A stretch of DNA of 64,000 bases from JAOUEA01 sp963821935 (lineage in GTDB: Bacteria; Actinomycetota; UBA4738; HRBIN12), in contig CAWGFM010000002.1 of assembly GCA_963821935.1 (NCBI GenBank), forward strand, positions 248,001 through 312,000, written 5' to 3'. Positions within the stretch are counted from its first letter, which is position 1. Each line of letters starts with the position of its first letter. The notes below the pieces were generated by a model. The model had not been told where the DNA came from. It searched no databases and saw nothing but the letters and a program-made list of their open reading frames with translations. Below, in pieces: positions 56,019 to 63,675 of the stretch. The position numbers were made by a program, and so were the translations under genes.

Positions 56019-56333
56019 CTAGCCGGTAAACGTGCCGCTGGTGTCATCTCGCCGAGTGGACGCGTCTTTTTTCAGTCGCGGATAGGCAACGAAGAAGACG
56101 ACCGCGGCAACGAGCAAGAGCATGCCGAGCCCAACGAGCCAGAGATTCATCCAGAGTTCGGTCGAGAGCCAGCCCGCGACGAACTCCTTGCCGCTTGGGT
56201 CGGGGCCGTGCTCCTGATCGACCGTCTGCGTTCCGAACCAGATGGCAGCGACACCTGTGATTGCCAGACCCACAGAGATTGCCGTCCGCCGTGTCACACG
56301 GCGATGCCTAGTGCGGAGCCCAGCGGTTACCAC
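56019..56333 (-). CDS. Hypothetical two-helix membrane protein
   Basis: A 104-residue protein with an Arg-rich N-terminus (RTRHRRVTRRTA) and two membrane helices (ISVGLAITGVAAIWFGT; LWMNLWLVGLGMLLLVAAVVFFVA) joined by an extracellular loop. The orientation follows the positive-inside rule. No family is recognised. The stop codon lies inside one of the CCTAGCCGGT sites. Confidence 0.5.
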   Translation of the reverse strand: MVTAGLRTRHRRVTRRTAISVGLAITGVAAIWFGTQTVDQEHGPDPSGKEFVAGWLSTELWMNLWLVGLGMLLLVAAVVFFVAYPRLKKDASTRRDDTSGTFTG

Positions 56334-56415
56334 TTGCCTAGCCGGTTATAGAGCGGTCGAGGCCTCGCCGACACCGGGGCGCGGGTAGCATCCTGCGTGA
56401 CGATCGGATGACTCT

Positions 56416-56928
56416 GTGGACTGGGAACAGGCCTACGCCACCGGGCATATTGTTGCGGCAGTATCGGCGCTGCTCGCAGGTGCCGCCGTCCTGCTGTCGC
56501 CCAAGGGAACACGCACCCACCGAAGGTTCGGAACCGTCTACGTCCTCGCGTTGGTCCTCGTGAATGTGGCGGCCCTGTCGTTGCATCGAGAGGCCACGTT
56601 CGGCGTCTTCCATGGGCTGGCAGTCGCGAGCCTGGTCACGATCGCTGTCGGGCTCGTGCCCCTGCTCCTCGGCAAGTGGTCGCCGCCGGTCATCGCTACC
56701 CACGCGTACTGCATGACGTGGTCCTACGCTGGCTTGGTAGCGGCGGGATGCGGACAACTAGCCGTCGCCGTCGGTCTGGACTCTCCGGCGTGGCTTGTGC
56801 CGGCGGTGATCGCCAGTGTGCTGTCCATCAGCGGCGTCATCATCTTCGGGAGGGTGCCGTCGATCCTCGATCGCATGCTCAACGACTTCCGCGGCCAGGA
56901 CACGGCGGGCGCGACGGTAGACCCTTGA
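56416..56928 (+). CDS. DUF2306-like membrane protein
   Basis: A 170-residue protein with four hydrophobic segments. The DUF2306 features are an early GHIVAAVSALLAGAAVLLSPKGTRTHRRFG and a later HAYCMTWSYAGLVAAGCGQ with conserved His. These proteins may bind haem or quinone through histidines, but this is unproven. The GTG start is uncertain. It is flanked by two CCTAGCCGGT sites. Confidence 0.72.
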   Translation: MDWEQAYATGHIVAAVSALLAGAAVLLSPKGTRTHRRFGTVYVLALVLVNVAALSLHREATFGVFHGLAVASLVTIAVGLVPLLLGKWSPPVIATHAYCMTWSYAGLVAAGCGQLAVAVGLDSPAWLVPAVIASVLSISGVIIFGRVPSILDRMLNDFRGQDTAGATVDP

Positions 56929-57108
56929 CCTAGCCGGTTAAGGCGCGACGGGCATGCCCATGGCGACCGGCAGATCCAGGCCAGGGCCGTCCTTTGTTCA
57001 TTGCGTAGGATCGGCTCCAGGTACATGGACGAACCTTCGACAGGGCGATGAGCCTTCCCCGGCAGCACGGTACGGTTAGCGATCATCCTGATTAGGCACA
57101 GGAGAGCG

Positions 57109-57498
57109 ATGATGGAACCAGACGAGATGGTGAACGTCCGATACATGGTTGAGGACGTAGACGCCGCGATCGAGTTCTACACGGCGAACCTGGGTTTCGA
57201 GGTGCGCACCAGCTTCGCCCCCGCTTTCGCTGATGTCACCCGTGGCAACCTGCGGCTGCTGCTAAGCGGGCCGACAAGCTCGGCGGGACGCCCCATGCCG
57301 GATGGCAGCACGCCAGGCCCCGGCGGCTGGAATCGCATCCACCTCATCGTCGCCAACATCGACGCCGAGGTAACTCGGCTCCGCGATGTCGGAGTGAGCT
57401 TCCGCAACGACGTTGTCACCGGCCCAGGAGGCCGTCAGATCCTGGTCGAAGACCCCTCCGGCAACGTGGTCGAGCTGTTCCAACCCGCCAGCTCCTGA
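57109..57498 (+). CDS. VOC-superfamily (glyoxalase/bleomycin-resistance-like) protein
   Basis: A 129-residue protein with the paired beta-alpha-beta-beta-beta modules of the vicinal oxygen chelate fold: RYMVEDVDAAIEFYTANLGFEV opens and VTGPGGRQILVEDPSGNVVELFQP closes, the latter carrying the metal-site Glu. The first metal ligand His is missing at the start (VRYMV), so catalysis is doubtful. AGGAGAG precedes the ATG pair at 57109/57112. It is a single-gene unit. Confidence 0.82.
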   Translation: MMEPDEMVNVRYMVEDVDAAIEFYTANLGFEVRTSFAPAFADVTRGNLRLLLSGPTSSAGRPMPDGSTPGPGGWNRIHLIVANIDAEVTRLRDVGVSFRNDVVTGPGGRQILVEDPSGNVVELFQPASS

Positions 57499-57581
57499 AC
57501 GCACAAAGGCAACCTTCCAGCGACATTCCCAAACGCTGGCCAAGCCAGCATCTGCTTCCTAGCCAGGCGTATCATCGAAAC

Positions 57582-57863
57582 ATGAGAGCTTCACGTTTGG
57601 TGGGGTGCGCGGTGCTTGGCTACATCCTGCTGGCGATTGCCACCCGTCTTCGAGAAGCAAGCGGTCCAAAGCTCACTCTAGGCGTGGGCGATGTCCGAAC
57701 GCAAAGCGAGCAGACGGCCCTACGGCCTCCACTCGCTTGGTGTGTCGGGAAAGGATGGCACCATCCAACCATGAGCAGGATGCCCTTGCGTGTGCTGGCT
57801 ATCGGCTCCTTCGCGGTGATGTCGCCGAACCCGACCGTGGTGACGATCGTGACGCTGGGATAG
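57582..57863 (+). CDS. Possible small membrane protein
   Basis: TATCAT (57570-57575) ends six bases before ATG 57582, a leaderless pattern. The first 25 residues (RASRLVGCAVLGYILLAIATRL) form a membrane helix; the rest of the 93-residue frame looks non-coding and runs over the potassium-channel remnant on the other strand. It is either a truncated gene or a chance frame. Confidence 0.25.
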   Translation: MRASRLVGCAVLGYILLAIATRLREASGPKLTLGVGDVRTQSEQTALRPPLAWCVGKGWHHPTMSRMPLRVLAIGSFAVMSPNPTVVTIVTLG

Positions 57864-57886
57864 AGGGCGTCGGTCCCGAAACTCCC
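57767..57886 (-). pseudogene. Potassium-channel pore fragment
   Basis: About 40 codons read FGTDALYPSVTIVTTVGFGDITAKEPIAS, containing the selectivity filter TVGFGD (57821-57838) and the preceding pore helix of two-helix K+ channels. Neither transmembrane helix nor a cytoplasmic domain is recognisable on either side. It is a fragment of a lost ion-channel gene. Confidence 0.6.
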
Positions 57887-57960
57887 TGGTAGGCAAGCTA
57901 AGTCCCAGGTTGCGCCGGAATCGTAGGGGTGTGGCACTCCGCTCAACTACGATGCTGTGC

Positions 57961-59193
57961 GTGCCTCGCGTCTACTCCGCCGCCGAGATCGCCAGTGAGG
58001 CAGGCTGCCCGGAGGAGCGAGTGCGATGGCTCAGCGACATCGGCCTGCTAACGCCGGACGCCGACGGTTGTTTCTCATTCGGCGACGTGCTCGCGTCGAA
58101 GATGGTCTCCGCGCTCCTCGAGAGCGGACTCCCAGCCGAGACGATCGAACGCGCTGTCGTGGACGGGTTCCTGTCGTTCCAGCGCACCGACGAGTATCTG
58201 CCCTACCAACCGGGTCCGAGATCCGAGCGCACGTTCGCCGATTTCCAGGCAAACGCCGGCCCGGGTGCCGAGCTCCTGCCCGCGGTCTACGAGGTGTTGG
58301 GGCTGCCGAAGCCCGACCCGGCCTCGCCGATCCACGTCGACGAGGAGTCGATGTTCGAGCGCTTCCTTCAAGTGTGGCGGCAGGCCCCCGACGAGGACGC
58401 GCCGATCCGCGCCGCACGATTGATGGCCCAGGGAACGCGCGCGGCGATGCTCGGGTGGGTGGATCTCGTGGACGAGCAGATCGCGGAGCCGGTGCGACAG
58501 CGGCTGTTCCGGGGCGAGCTCGACGAGTTCCCGGACGAGGTGCGGGTCGCTTTCATGGGGGCGACGAACCTCGTGCCCCAGATGTTCACGTGGCTGAGCG
58601 CCCGCTACCTCGAGCATCGGAGCGTGAACGGAATTGTCGAGGGCTTCGAGCGGTTCCTCGCGTCTCGAGGGCTCGCGCCGTCGCCCGCCCCGCAGGAGCC
58701 GCCCGCGATCGTGTTCGTCGATTTGGCCGGCTTCACGGCGCTCACGCGGGAGCGCGGCGACGAGTCCGGGGTCCGCGCCGCGGCGTCGCTCCAACGCCGG
58801 GCGGACGACGCTGCGAGGAAGCACAGTGGACGACTGGTGAAGCTCCTAGGAGACGGTGCGATGCTGCGCCTGACCCACGCGACCGCCGGGGTGGACGCCG
58901 CGCTCGACCTCGTGGAGACGATGAGCGGCGAGGGAGCGCTCGCCTCGCACGCCGGCGTCCACGTCGGCCGAGTGATCGAACGCGATCTCGACGTCTTCGG
59001 GCAAACGGTCAACCTCGCGTCGCGGATAGCGGACGTGGCGGGGCCGGGCGAGGTTCTCGTCAGCGAGGCCGTGGAGCGGGCGAACACCGGCGCGGCCATC
59101 GGGTTCGAAGCGATCGGCGACGCGGAGCTTAAGGGCCTTCCCGACCCGGTCCCGCTCTTCCGCGCCAGCCGGATCGGCGGCGTGCTGGACTGA
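57961..59193 (+). CDS. MerR-like HTH domain fused to class III nucleotide cyclase
   Basis: A 410-residue protein. Residues 3-65 resemble a MerR winged helix (YSAAEIASEAGCPEERVRWLSDIGLLTP then FSFGDVLASKMVSALLESGL). A helical middle of about 180 residues follows. Residues 248-405 are a cyclase domain with metal-binding Asp in VFVDLAGFTAL and LLGDGAML, and Asn/Arg in VNLASR, so it looks catalytically competent. TACGAT (57948-57953) ends seven bases before GTG 57961. DNA binding may be lost and the HTH used as a sensor; that is inference. Confidence 0.85.
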   Translation: MPRVYSAAEIASEAGCPEERVRWLSDIGLLTPDADGCFSFGDVLASKMVSALLESGLPAETIERAVVDGFLSFQRTDEYLPYQPGPRSERTFADFQANAGPGAELLPAVYEVLGLPKPDPASPIHVDEESMFERFLQVWRQAPDEDAPIRAARLMAQGTRAAMLGWVDLVDEQIAEPVRQRLFRGELDEFPDEVRVAFMGATNLVPQMFTWLSARYLEHRSVNGIVEGFERFLASRGLAPSPAPQEPPAIVFVDLAGFTALTRERGDESGVRAAASLQRRADDAARKHSGRLVKLLGDGAMLRLTHATAGVDAALDLVETMSGEGALASHAGVHVGRVIERDLDVFGQTVNLASRIADVAGPGEVLVSEAVERANTGAAIGFEAIGDAELKGLPDPVPLFRASRIGGVLD

Positions 59194-59215
59194 GTGCATT
59201 GAGGTTCGAACTCGT

Positions 59216-59280
59216 CCAGGACCTACCCCCGGGACCGTGAACGGGTGGGTGTCAGCGAGGGCCACTAGGACATGGCTCCT
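59216..59280 (+). pseudogene. Decayed XRE-type HTH gene, copy 2 (short fragment)
   Basis: About 65 bases (CTACCCCCGGGACCGTGAAC, then GGGTGTCAGCGAGGGCCACT) match the RDRERLGVSEGH part of copies 1 and 3 but contain a stop and end at CATGGCTCC. Only this piece of the gene remains. Confidence 0.5.
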
Positions 59281-59312
59281 ACCCAGGTGCGCCCGGCGCG
59301 TACGATAGGTCA

Positions 59313-59549
59313 GTGATTCCGACGATGCTGCTGGTGGGTCTCCTACTCGGCAGGTGGTGGCGCGTTGTAATCCCGTTGGCGTCCGTCGGCTGGGCGGTAC
59401 TGCTCGTCTCGACGGGGGTCGATTCAGGCGTCGCCTTCTTCGCTACAGCAGCGCTGGTTGGCTTCGTCAACGTGACGATTGGCGTCCTCGTCTTTCAGGT
59501 TGCTCGCCTCCTGTTGCGCCGACGACAAGGAGATTGGCCCAGTCCCTGA
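59313..59549 (+). CDS. Hypothetical small membrane protein
   Basis: A 78-residue protein with two or three hydrophobic stretches (MLLVGLLLGRWWRVVIPLASVGWAVLL; FFATAALVGFVNVTIGVLVFQVA) and a C-terminal Arg cluster. TACGAT (59301-59306) ends six bases before GTG 59313. No family is recognised. It sits between two HTH remnants. Confidence 0.5.
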   Translation: MIPTMLLVGLLLGRWWRVVIPLASVGWAVLLVSTGVDSGVAFFATAALVGFVNVTIGVLVFQVARLLLRRRQGDWPSP

Positions 59550-59595
59550 ACCTTTCAGGCTCCGCCGTGTCCTGCCGTCGGGGTAGCGTCCTGCC

Positions 59596-59776
59596 ATGCT
59601 GCCCGTCCTCGTTCAACACCTCTCGGGATCGAGAGCGGCTAGGGCTGAGTGAGGGCCACATGGCCTGGCTCCTGGGGATCACGCGCCCGCAGTATCGGGA
59701 GCTGGAGGGCGGGTAGGCTCCACATCAGCAACGACCTGTACCTGCGGATCGTGGATCTGTGCGGGTGGCCTCGATA
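59596..59776 (+). pseudogene. Decayed XRE-type HTH gene, copy 3
   Basis: TAGCGT (59584-59589) ends six bases before ATG 59596. The start LPVLVQHL is followed by a two-base difference from copy 1, then GLSEGHMAWLLGITRPQYRELEGG runs to a TAG. Beyond it LRIVDLCGWP is legible in another frame. It preserves the HTH best among the copies and shows the ancestral order. Confidence 0.6.
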
Positions 59777-59852
59777 GCGGGAGCGCCATGCTCGTTGGCT
59801 ACGATGGGAACGACGCGAGGACACGACTGCGCGACAGGCGAAGGGGGGAGCC

Positions 59853-60131
59853 ATGCTCCAGGACAATCACGAGAGCACAGACCCGAAGGCGGATGGACGC
59901 CGACTCAGCGGTGGAGCGATCGCCTCGCTCACCGGAGTAGGTCTCCTGCTCGTATTCATGGTCCAGAACACCGAGAGCGTGCAGCTCGACTTCCTCGTCT
60001 GGAGCTTCACCTGTCCGCTTTGGCTCCTCACACTGGCCGCTGCGGTCCTCGGGGCGTTGGTCTGGTTCGGACTGGGCGTGATGCGCCGTCACCGTCGCCG
60101 CGTGGAACGCCGCCAAGAACGACGGGGCTAG
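59853..60131 (+). CDS. LapA-domain (DUF1049) membrane protein
   Basis: A 92-residue protein with two membrane helices and the LapA signature VFMVQNTESVQLDFLVWSFTCPLWLL, ending in an Arg-rich tail RRHRRRVERRQERRG. LapA proteins are linked to envelope assembly in Gram-negatives; the actinobacterial role is unknown. AGGGGGGAG precedes the ATG. Confidence 0.75.
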   Translation: MLQDNHESTDPKADGRRLSGGAIASLTGVGLLLVFMVQNTESVQLDFLVWSFTCPLWLLTLAAAVLGALVWFGLGVMRRHRRRVERRQERRG

Positions 60132-60352
60132 GCTTGTGGGTCGTTATCAGCAGCCATTACCGCCGGGGTGGGAGGGACACGTCCCGTCCCGCTTCACCGA
60201 CGACTTTGATCGGCGCTGCGGTGGTCGGTTGGGCTGGCGGCTACGGTCCGACGCGTCGTACTGCAGCGGGGCGTGCAGGCAGGCGAGCTACCGGGCGCGG
60301 CGTGCAGCCTAGCCATGGCGGGTTGCGAGCGAATGGGCGAGAATACAGCGGG

Positions 60353-60559
60353 ATGGGTTCTCGCAAAGTCTTCGTCCGTCGCGGTCGTTACTTTGGTTGG
60401 TGGGTCGAAGGACGAAAGGCTGGCGGTGGGCTGTTCATGAAGACCTGGTGGCCGTGGCAGGGCCTCGCGACGATCGTCGCTGGGTGGATGGGTGGAGGCG
60501 GCGAGTCGAAGCCTAGCGTGGCCCGCCCGACGATCGTTGAGAGGGCGAATGGCGACTAG
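60353..60559 (+). CDS. Possible small protein, tryptophan- and glycine-rich
   Basis: A 68-residue frame from ATG 60353: GSRKVFVRRGRYFGWWVEGRK, then KTWWPWQGLATIVAGWMGGGG. The basic, aromatic composition could be a small membrane-associated protein. No ribosome-binding site or -10 box at the usual distance is seen, so the call is weak. Confidence 0.3.
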   Translation: MGSRKVFVRRGRYFGWWVEGRKAGGGLFMKTWWPWQGLATIVAGWMGGGGESKPSVARPTIVERANGD

Positions 60560-60609
60560 GTTATCTGCCGCGTCCTCCAGGGTTTGCTACCCCACCCGTT
60601 CTGGTCCGC

Positions 60610-60792
60610 TCATGCCTCGATCTCGGCGCGGTCCCACATCCGGTGACCGGCAACCAACCGCGTGCCTGGGAGACGGCCCAGGACCTCTAGTTGGTCCACT
60701 CGCTGTCGGCTGACGCCGAGGTACGCCGCCACGTCGCTGGGACGCATCAGGCCGCGTTCGGCGGCTCGGGTGACCTCGGCTGACTCGGGCAT
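60610..60792 (-). CDS. Excisionase/MerR-like HTH protein, copy 2
   Basis: A 60-residue protein starting MPESAEVTRAAERGLMRPSD and carrying DVAAYLGVSRQRVDQ, an HTH, and HRMWDRAEIEA. It is complete, unlike copy 1 at 52858-53086, with about 80 percent identity over the HTH. The start fits the shared upstream CTGCCTAC of the two copies. A small DNA-binding regulator or Xis-like factor is likely. Confidence 0.6.
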   Translation of the reverse strand: MPESAEVTRAAERGLMRPSDVAAYLGVSRQRVDQLEVLGRLPGTRLVAGHRMWDRAEIEA

Positions 60793-60845
60793 CGGACGGG
60801 TTCCAGTAGGCAGGCGCCCCGGCTTGCCGGACCAGCTGCTGCTGC

Positions 60846-61229
60846 CTATCCGAGGAAGGCGTCGACCGCGTCGTTGTCTTCGCTGAGGAACCAGAACTCC
60901 GAGATTTTGCCCTCGCGGAAGTGACATACGAACGTTTCGTTCGAGTCGAGCGTCTCGTCGCCACGCTTGTAGTGCGAGAGCTGGAGGTTGACCCCGTGCT
61001 CGTCGTCCGCGAAGTATGCGTGCGGCTCGAACGTGTACTCGCCCGCACGCTCCGTGAAGCGCGAGAACAGCTCTACGAACTGATCCTTACCCTTGTAATC
61101 CCCCTTGAGCGAACTGTTCCCCGGGATGTGGATGATCACATCATCGGTGAAGGAGTGCATGAACGCTTCCATGTCTCCTCGGATCTGTGCCTGGTCGCTA
61201 TCGCGAAGCAACTGCTCGTTCGGATGCAT
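60846..61229 (-). CDS. SnoaL-like / NTF2-fold protein
   Basis: A 127-residue protein of the nuclear transport factor 2 fold: LLRDSDQAQIRGDMEAFMHSFTDDVIIHIPGNSSLKGDYKGKDQFVELF opens the cone, and VCHFREGKISEFWFLSEDNDAVDAFLG ends it. Members bind or isomerise small hydrophobic molecules; the ligand is unknown. GGGAGG precedes the ATG at 61229. It is a stand-alone gene. Confidence 0.82.
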   Translation of the reverse strand: MHPNEQLLRDSDQAQIRGDMEAFMHSFTDDVIIHIPGNSSLKGDYKGKDQFVELFSRFTERAGEYTFEPHAYFADDEHGVNLQLSHYKRGDETLDSNETFVCHFREGKISEFWFLSEDNDAVDAFLG

Positions 61230-61792
61230 CCCAGCGCCTCCCTTCTTCGGTCACTCGACCCTACGCTCGGGCGTGCTCGGCTTGCAAGATATGGATGCCG
61301 CACAGTCGAGCAGCCGGAGATCGCGCTCAGGCGAGAGACGCGCTACCCTGTGGGCGACGCAGCCCACTACGGTCGGATCAAGCCGGGCTCGCAGCCCGAT
61401 GGTCCGCGACCTGGGACACCCGTCGAACGCGGAGGCCCCCGGGCCTTTCGGTTCCCGAAGCGGTGTCGCTACGGAACCGGACGACACGGGGGTCGACGCG
61501 CGTCTTAGGCGCCCCGTCACTCACGCCCGGAGCTCAGCGGCGGCATTGGCTAGAGCGCCCCATAGGTCGGAGGGTGTGCTCTTCTGAGTGGCCAACATCG
61601 CGCCGTTCGCGCCGGTTCCTAGATCCCGCGAGCACTGCCTCGTCTAGGGGTGTACGCTCGTCGGAGCAAGCCAACGTTGGCGCGCTAGCTGGTGCTCTTC
61701 GAAACTCGCTCTCCGTCGCAGCGGTTGACGATCTAGACCTGATCCCGGGGACACGTACAGCGCTGGATCGTTCTATCGACGGAAGGAGCGCC
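61230..61792. other. Gene-free stretch of 560 bases
   Basis: No frame here has convincing coding character on either strand. The open frames are antisense or chance readings with many Arg and Ser. I see no tRNA, no repeat shared with the rest of the window and no strong hairpin. GGAAGGAG at its end (61781-61788) belongs to the following gene. Confidence 0.5.
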
Positions 61793-62410
61793 ATGAGCGC
61801 GACCGTTGGCACACCGAAGGCAGGTCTGGGCGCTGTTCAGTCACCCGGACGTGCAGGAGTGAAGACCTTCTTCATCTGGGTAGGGCTGAACCTCCTTGCC
61901 TTCCCGATCGCAGGTGAACTAGGGCATGTCGTTGCCGGCCCCGTGGACGGCTTGATGCCAGCCCTGTTCGGAGGAGCGTTGGTGGGCGCAGGCATCGGCT
62001 TGGCCCAATGGCTCATGCTTCGCCGAACCCTCGACATCGGTCCCGAATGGATCGTCGTGACGGGCTTCGGACTGGCCATCGGATTGGCCATCGGTGCGAT
62101 GGCGGTTGGCTACGAGACGGGCGTGCCCGATCTCATAATCATGGGCGCGATCTGCGGAGCAGCCGTTGGGATAGGTCAGGGAGTGTTGCTGCGGAGCAGT
62201 TTCTCGTTGTGGCTCATTTGGATACTTGCGATGACTCTTCTCTGGCCCATTGGCTGGGTCGTGACCGAGGCCTTCGGGATCCCCGTCGAGGAACAGTTCA
62301 TCGTCTTCGGGGCGTCGGGGACCGTGGTCTTCGGAATCCTTTCCGGGCTTCTGTTGATCGCTGGGATGCGGCGGACGGAGCGGAATCCGAATGACGGTGT
62401 TGCTGGGTAG
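61793..62410 (+). CDS. Hypothetical polytopic membrane protein
   Basis: A 205-residue protein with about six hydrophobic helices and glycine-rich inter-helix segments (FGGALVGAGIGLAQWLMLRR; GFGLAIGLAIGAMAVGYE; GAICGAAVGIGQGVLLR). The internal GxGxAxWLxLRR / GIGQGVLLR similarity suggests duplication of a two-helix unit. No family is assigned. ATG 61793 follows GGAAGGAG. Confidence 0.6.
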   Translation: MSATVGTPKAGLGAVQSPGRAGVKTFFIWVGLNLLAFPIAGELGHVVAGPVDGLMPALFGGALVGAGIGLAQWLMLRRTLDIGPEWIVVTGFGLAIGLAIGAMAVGYETGVPDLIIMGAICGAAVGIGQGVLLRSSFSLWLIWILAMTLLWPIGWVVTEAFGIPVEEQFIVFGASGTVVFGILSGLLLIAGMRRTERNPNDGVAG

Positions 62411-62437
62411 TAGGGCGGGCTCTAGGCCCGCTCTACT
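62409..62437 (+). terminator. Strong hairpin after the polytopic membrane protein gene
   Basis: AGTAGGGCGGGC (62409-62420) pairs with GCCCGCTCTACT (62426-62437) around TCTAG with one G-T pair. It begins at the stop codon and isolates the gene from DUF4386. Confidence 0.7.
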
Positions 62438-62488
62438 CTCTGGCTGCTCTGGGCTGGTGTCGTCCCTGGATCCCACCGAGGGTTTCAC

Positions 62489-63175
62489 ATGAATGTCGAG
62501 GTAGCCGCGGGAGTGTTCCTGATCGTCGCTCCTCTGTGGTTCAACGCGACCTTCGCGTTGCTCGGGAAGCGGTTCGAATACCCGAACATCCTGCGGAGGC
62601 CCGCGAACGAGATCCTCGATCGGTTCCGTGCCGGTGGGTCGTCGCTGATCCTTCTGTGGTGGATGTTCATGCTCTCGGGACTCCTGTTGATTCCAGCCGT
62701 GGTGCTGCTCGGTCAGGCGCTCGGCTTCACGGGCATCGTCCCGCTCGCGGTGACCGTCGGCGTCCTCGCTGGGCTCGTGCAGATGCTCGGGCTCTTGCGA
62801 TGGGTCTACCTGGTTCCCTCACTCGCTCGGATCAATGCGGATCCGGCGCTCGAAAGCGGCCAACGAGAGGCGAACGTCGCCGTGTTCCGTGCGATGCACC
62901 AATACCTGGGAGTCGGAGTCGGCGAGCATCTCGGCTACCTCTTCACCGGGATCTGGTCGGTCCTAGTCGGTGTTGCCATCGCCGGAGAAGACCTGGTGCC
63001 GACCTGGATGGGATGGGCCGGCATCGTCATCGGTGCAGGATTGATCGTCGGGTCTGCCGAGTTCCTCGGACCGAACGAGGAACAAGGATGGTCCCTTGCG
63101 GACGCCGCTATACCGATCCTCTACATCGCGTGGTCCCTGTGGCTCCTCGCCATGGGCGTCGCCTTGATCGTTTGA
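62489..63175 (+). CDS. DUF4386-like membrane protein
   Basis: A 228-residue protein with six hydrophobic helices. Features shared with DUF4386 include GVLAGLVQMLGLLRWVYLVPSLARI and the conserved HQYLGVGVGEHLGYLFTGIWSVL. The cellular role is unknown. It precedes the two hydrophilic genes at the window end by 12 bases and may be co-transcribed. Confidence 0.75.
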   Translation: MNVEVAAGVFLIVAPLWFNATFALLGKRFEYPNILRRPANEILDRFRAGGSSLILLWWMFMLSGLLLIPAVVLLGQALGFTGIVPLAVTVGVLAGLVQMLGLLRWVYLVPSLARINADPALESGQREANVAVFRAMHQYLGVGVGEHLGYLFTGIWSVLVGVAIAGEDLVPTWMGWAGIVIGAGLIVGSAEFLGPNEEQGWSLADAAIPILYIAWSLWLLAMGVALIV

Positions 63176-63187
63176 TCGGAGACCTTC

Positions 63188-63640
63188 ATGGACGAGGGTG
63201 AGAACGTTTTCCCGCTGGACATCACCGAGCGGCAACCTGGTGCGCGCCCGTGGAAATGGCGGCCCGAGGGCTACCTTGTCGCGATGCTCTCTGACGAGGA
63301 CGAGGCGAAACGAGCGGAGGCCGACCTCGTCGCGGACGGCTTCGCCACTCGCGACATCAAGCTCTACACGGGCGAGCAGATCCTGGCGACCTTCAAGATC
63401 TACAAGCAGCAGAGGGACCTGGCGGACAAGGTCGTCGGAGTGGTGAGGGACGACATCGAGGGCAGGGACCTCTACCTCGACTACGCCCAGGATGATCGAT
63501 GCGCGTTATGGTTGCGCCTCCCGAACGAGGACCTTGCTCCGAAGGCTCTGCGGGCGATCTCCGATCGCGACTACCTTCATACGCGCTACTACGGCGTCGA
63601 GACCGAGACTGACTATCACGTATCAGATCCGGCAGAGTAG
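63188..63640 (+). CDS. Conserved hypothetical soluble protein
   Basis: A 150-residue acidic protein with no membrane helix. A central GYLVAMLSDEDEAKRAEADLVADGFATRDIKLYTGEQIL resembles a ferredoxin-like sensor half, but I recognise no family. GGAG lies nine bases upstream of the ATG. It sits between DUF4386 and a YciI gene. Confidence 0.55.
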   Translation: MDEGENVFPLDITERQPGARPWKWRPEGYLVAMLSDEDEAKRAEADLVADGFATRDIKLYTGEQILATFKIYKQQRDLADKVVGVVRDDIEGRDLYLDYAQDDRCALWLRLPNEDLAPKALRAISDRDYLHTRYYGVETETDYHVSDPAE

Positions 63641-63675
63641 GGCGCCCTCGGAGCGCGAGCGACGGAGGTTGCGAC

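Larger units (their letters stand above)
56018..56940. repeat. Three copies of CCTAGCCGGT(T)A flanking two genes
   Basis: CCTAGCCGGTAAA at 56018, CCTAGCCGGTTAT at 56337 and CCTAGCCGGTTAA at 56929 share a 10-base core in the same orientation. They bracket the two-helix protein gene (56019-56333) and the DUF2306 gene (56416-56928). The core is nearly palindromic about CCGG. The spacing suggests recombination or insertion sites, not proven. Confidence 0.45.

Noticed and set aside
56018..56940. Integron cassette array with attC sites
   Set aside because: The repeated core does not fit GTTRRRY/RYYYAAC, no long imperfect palindromes flank the genes, and no integron integrase is in view; only a looser insertion-site idea remains.
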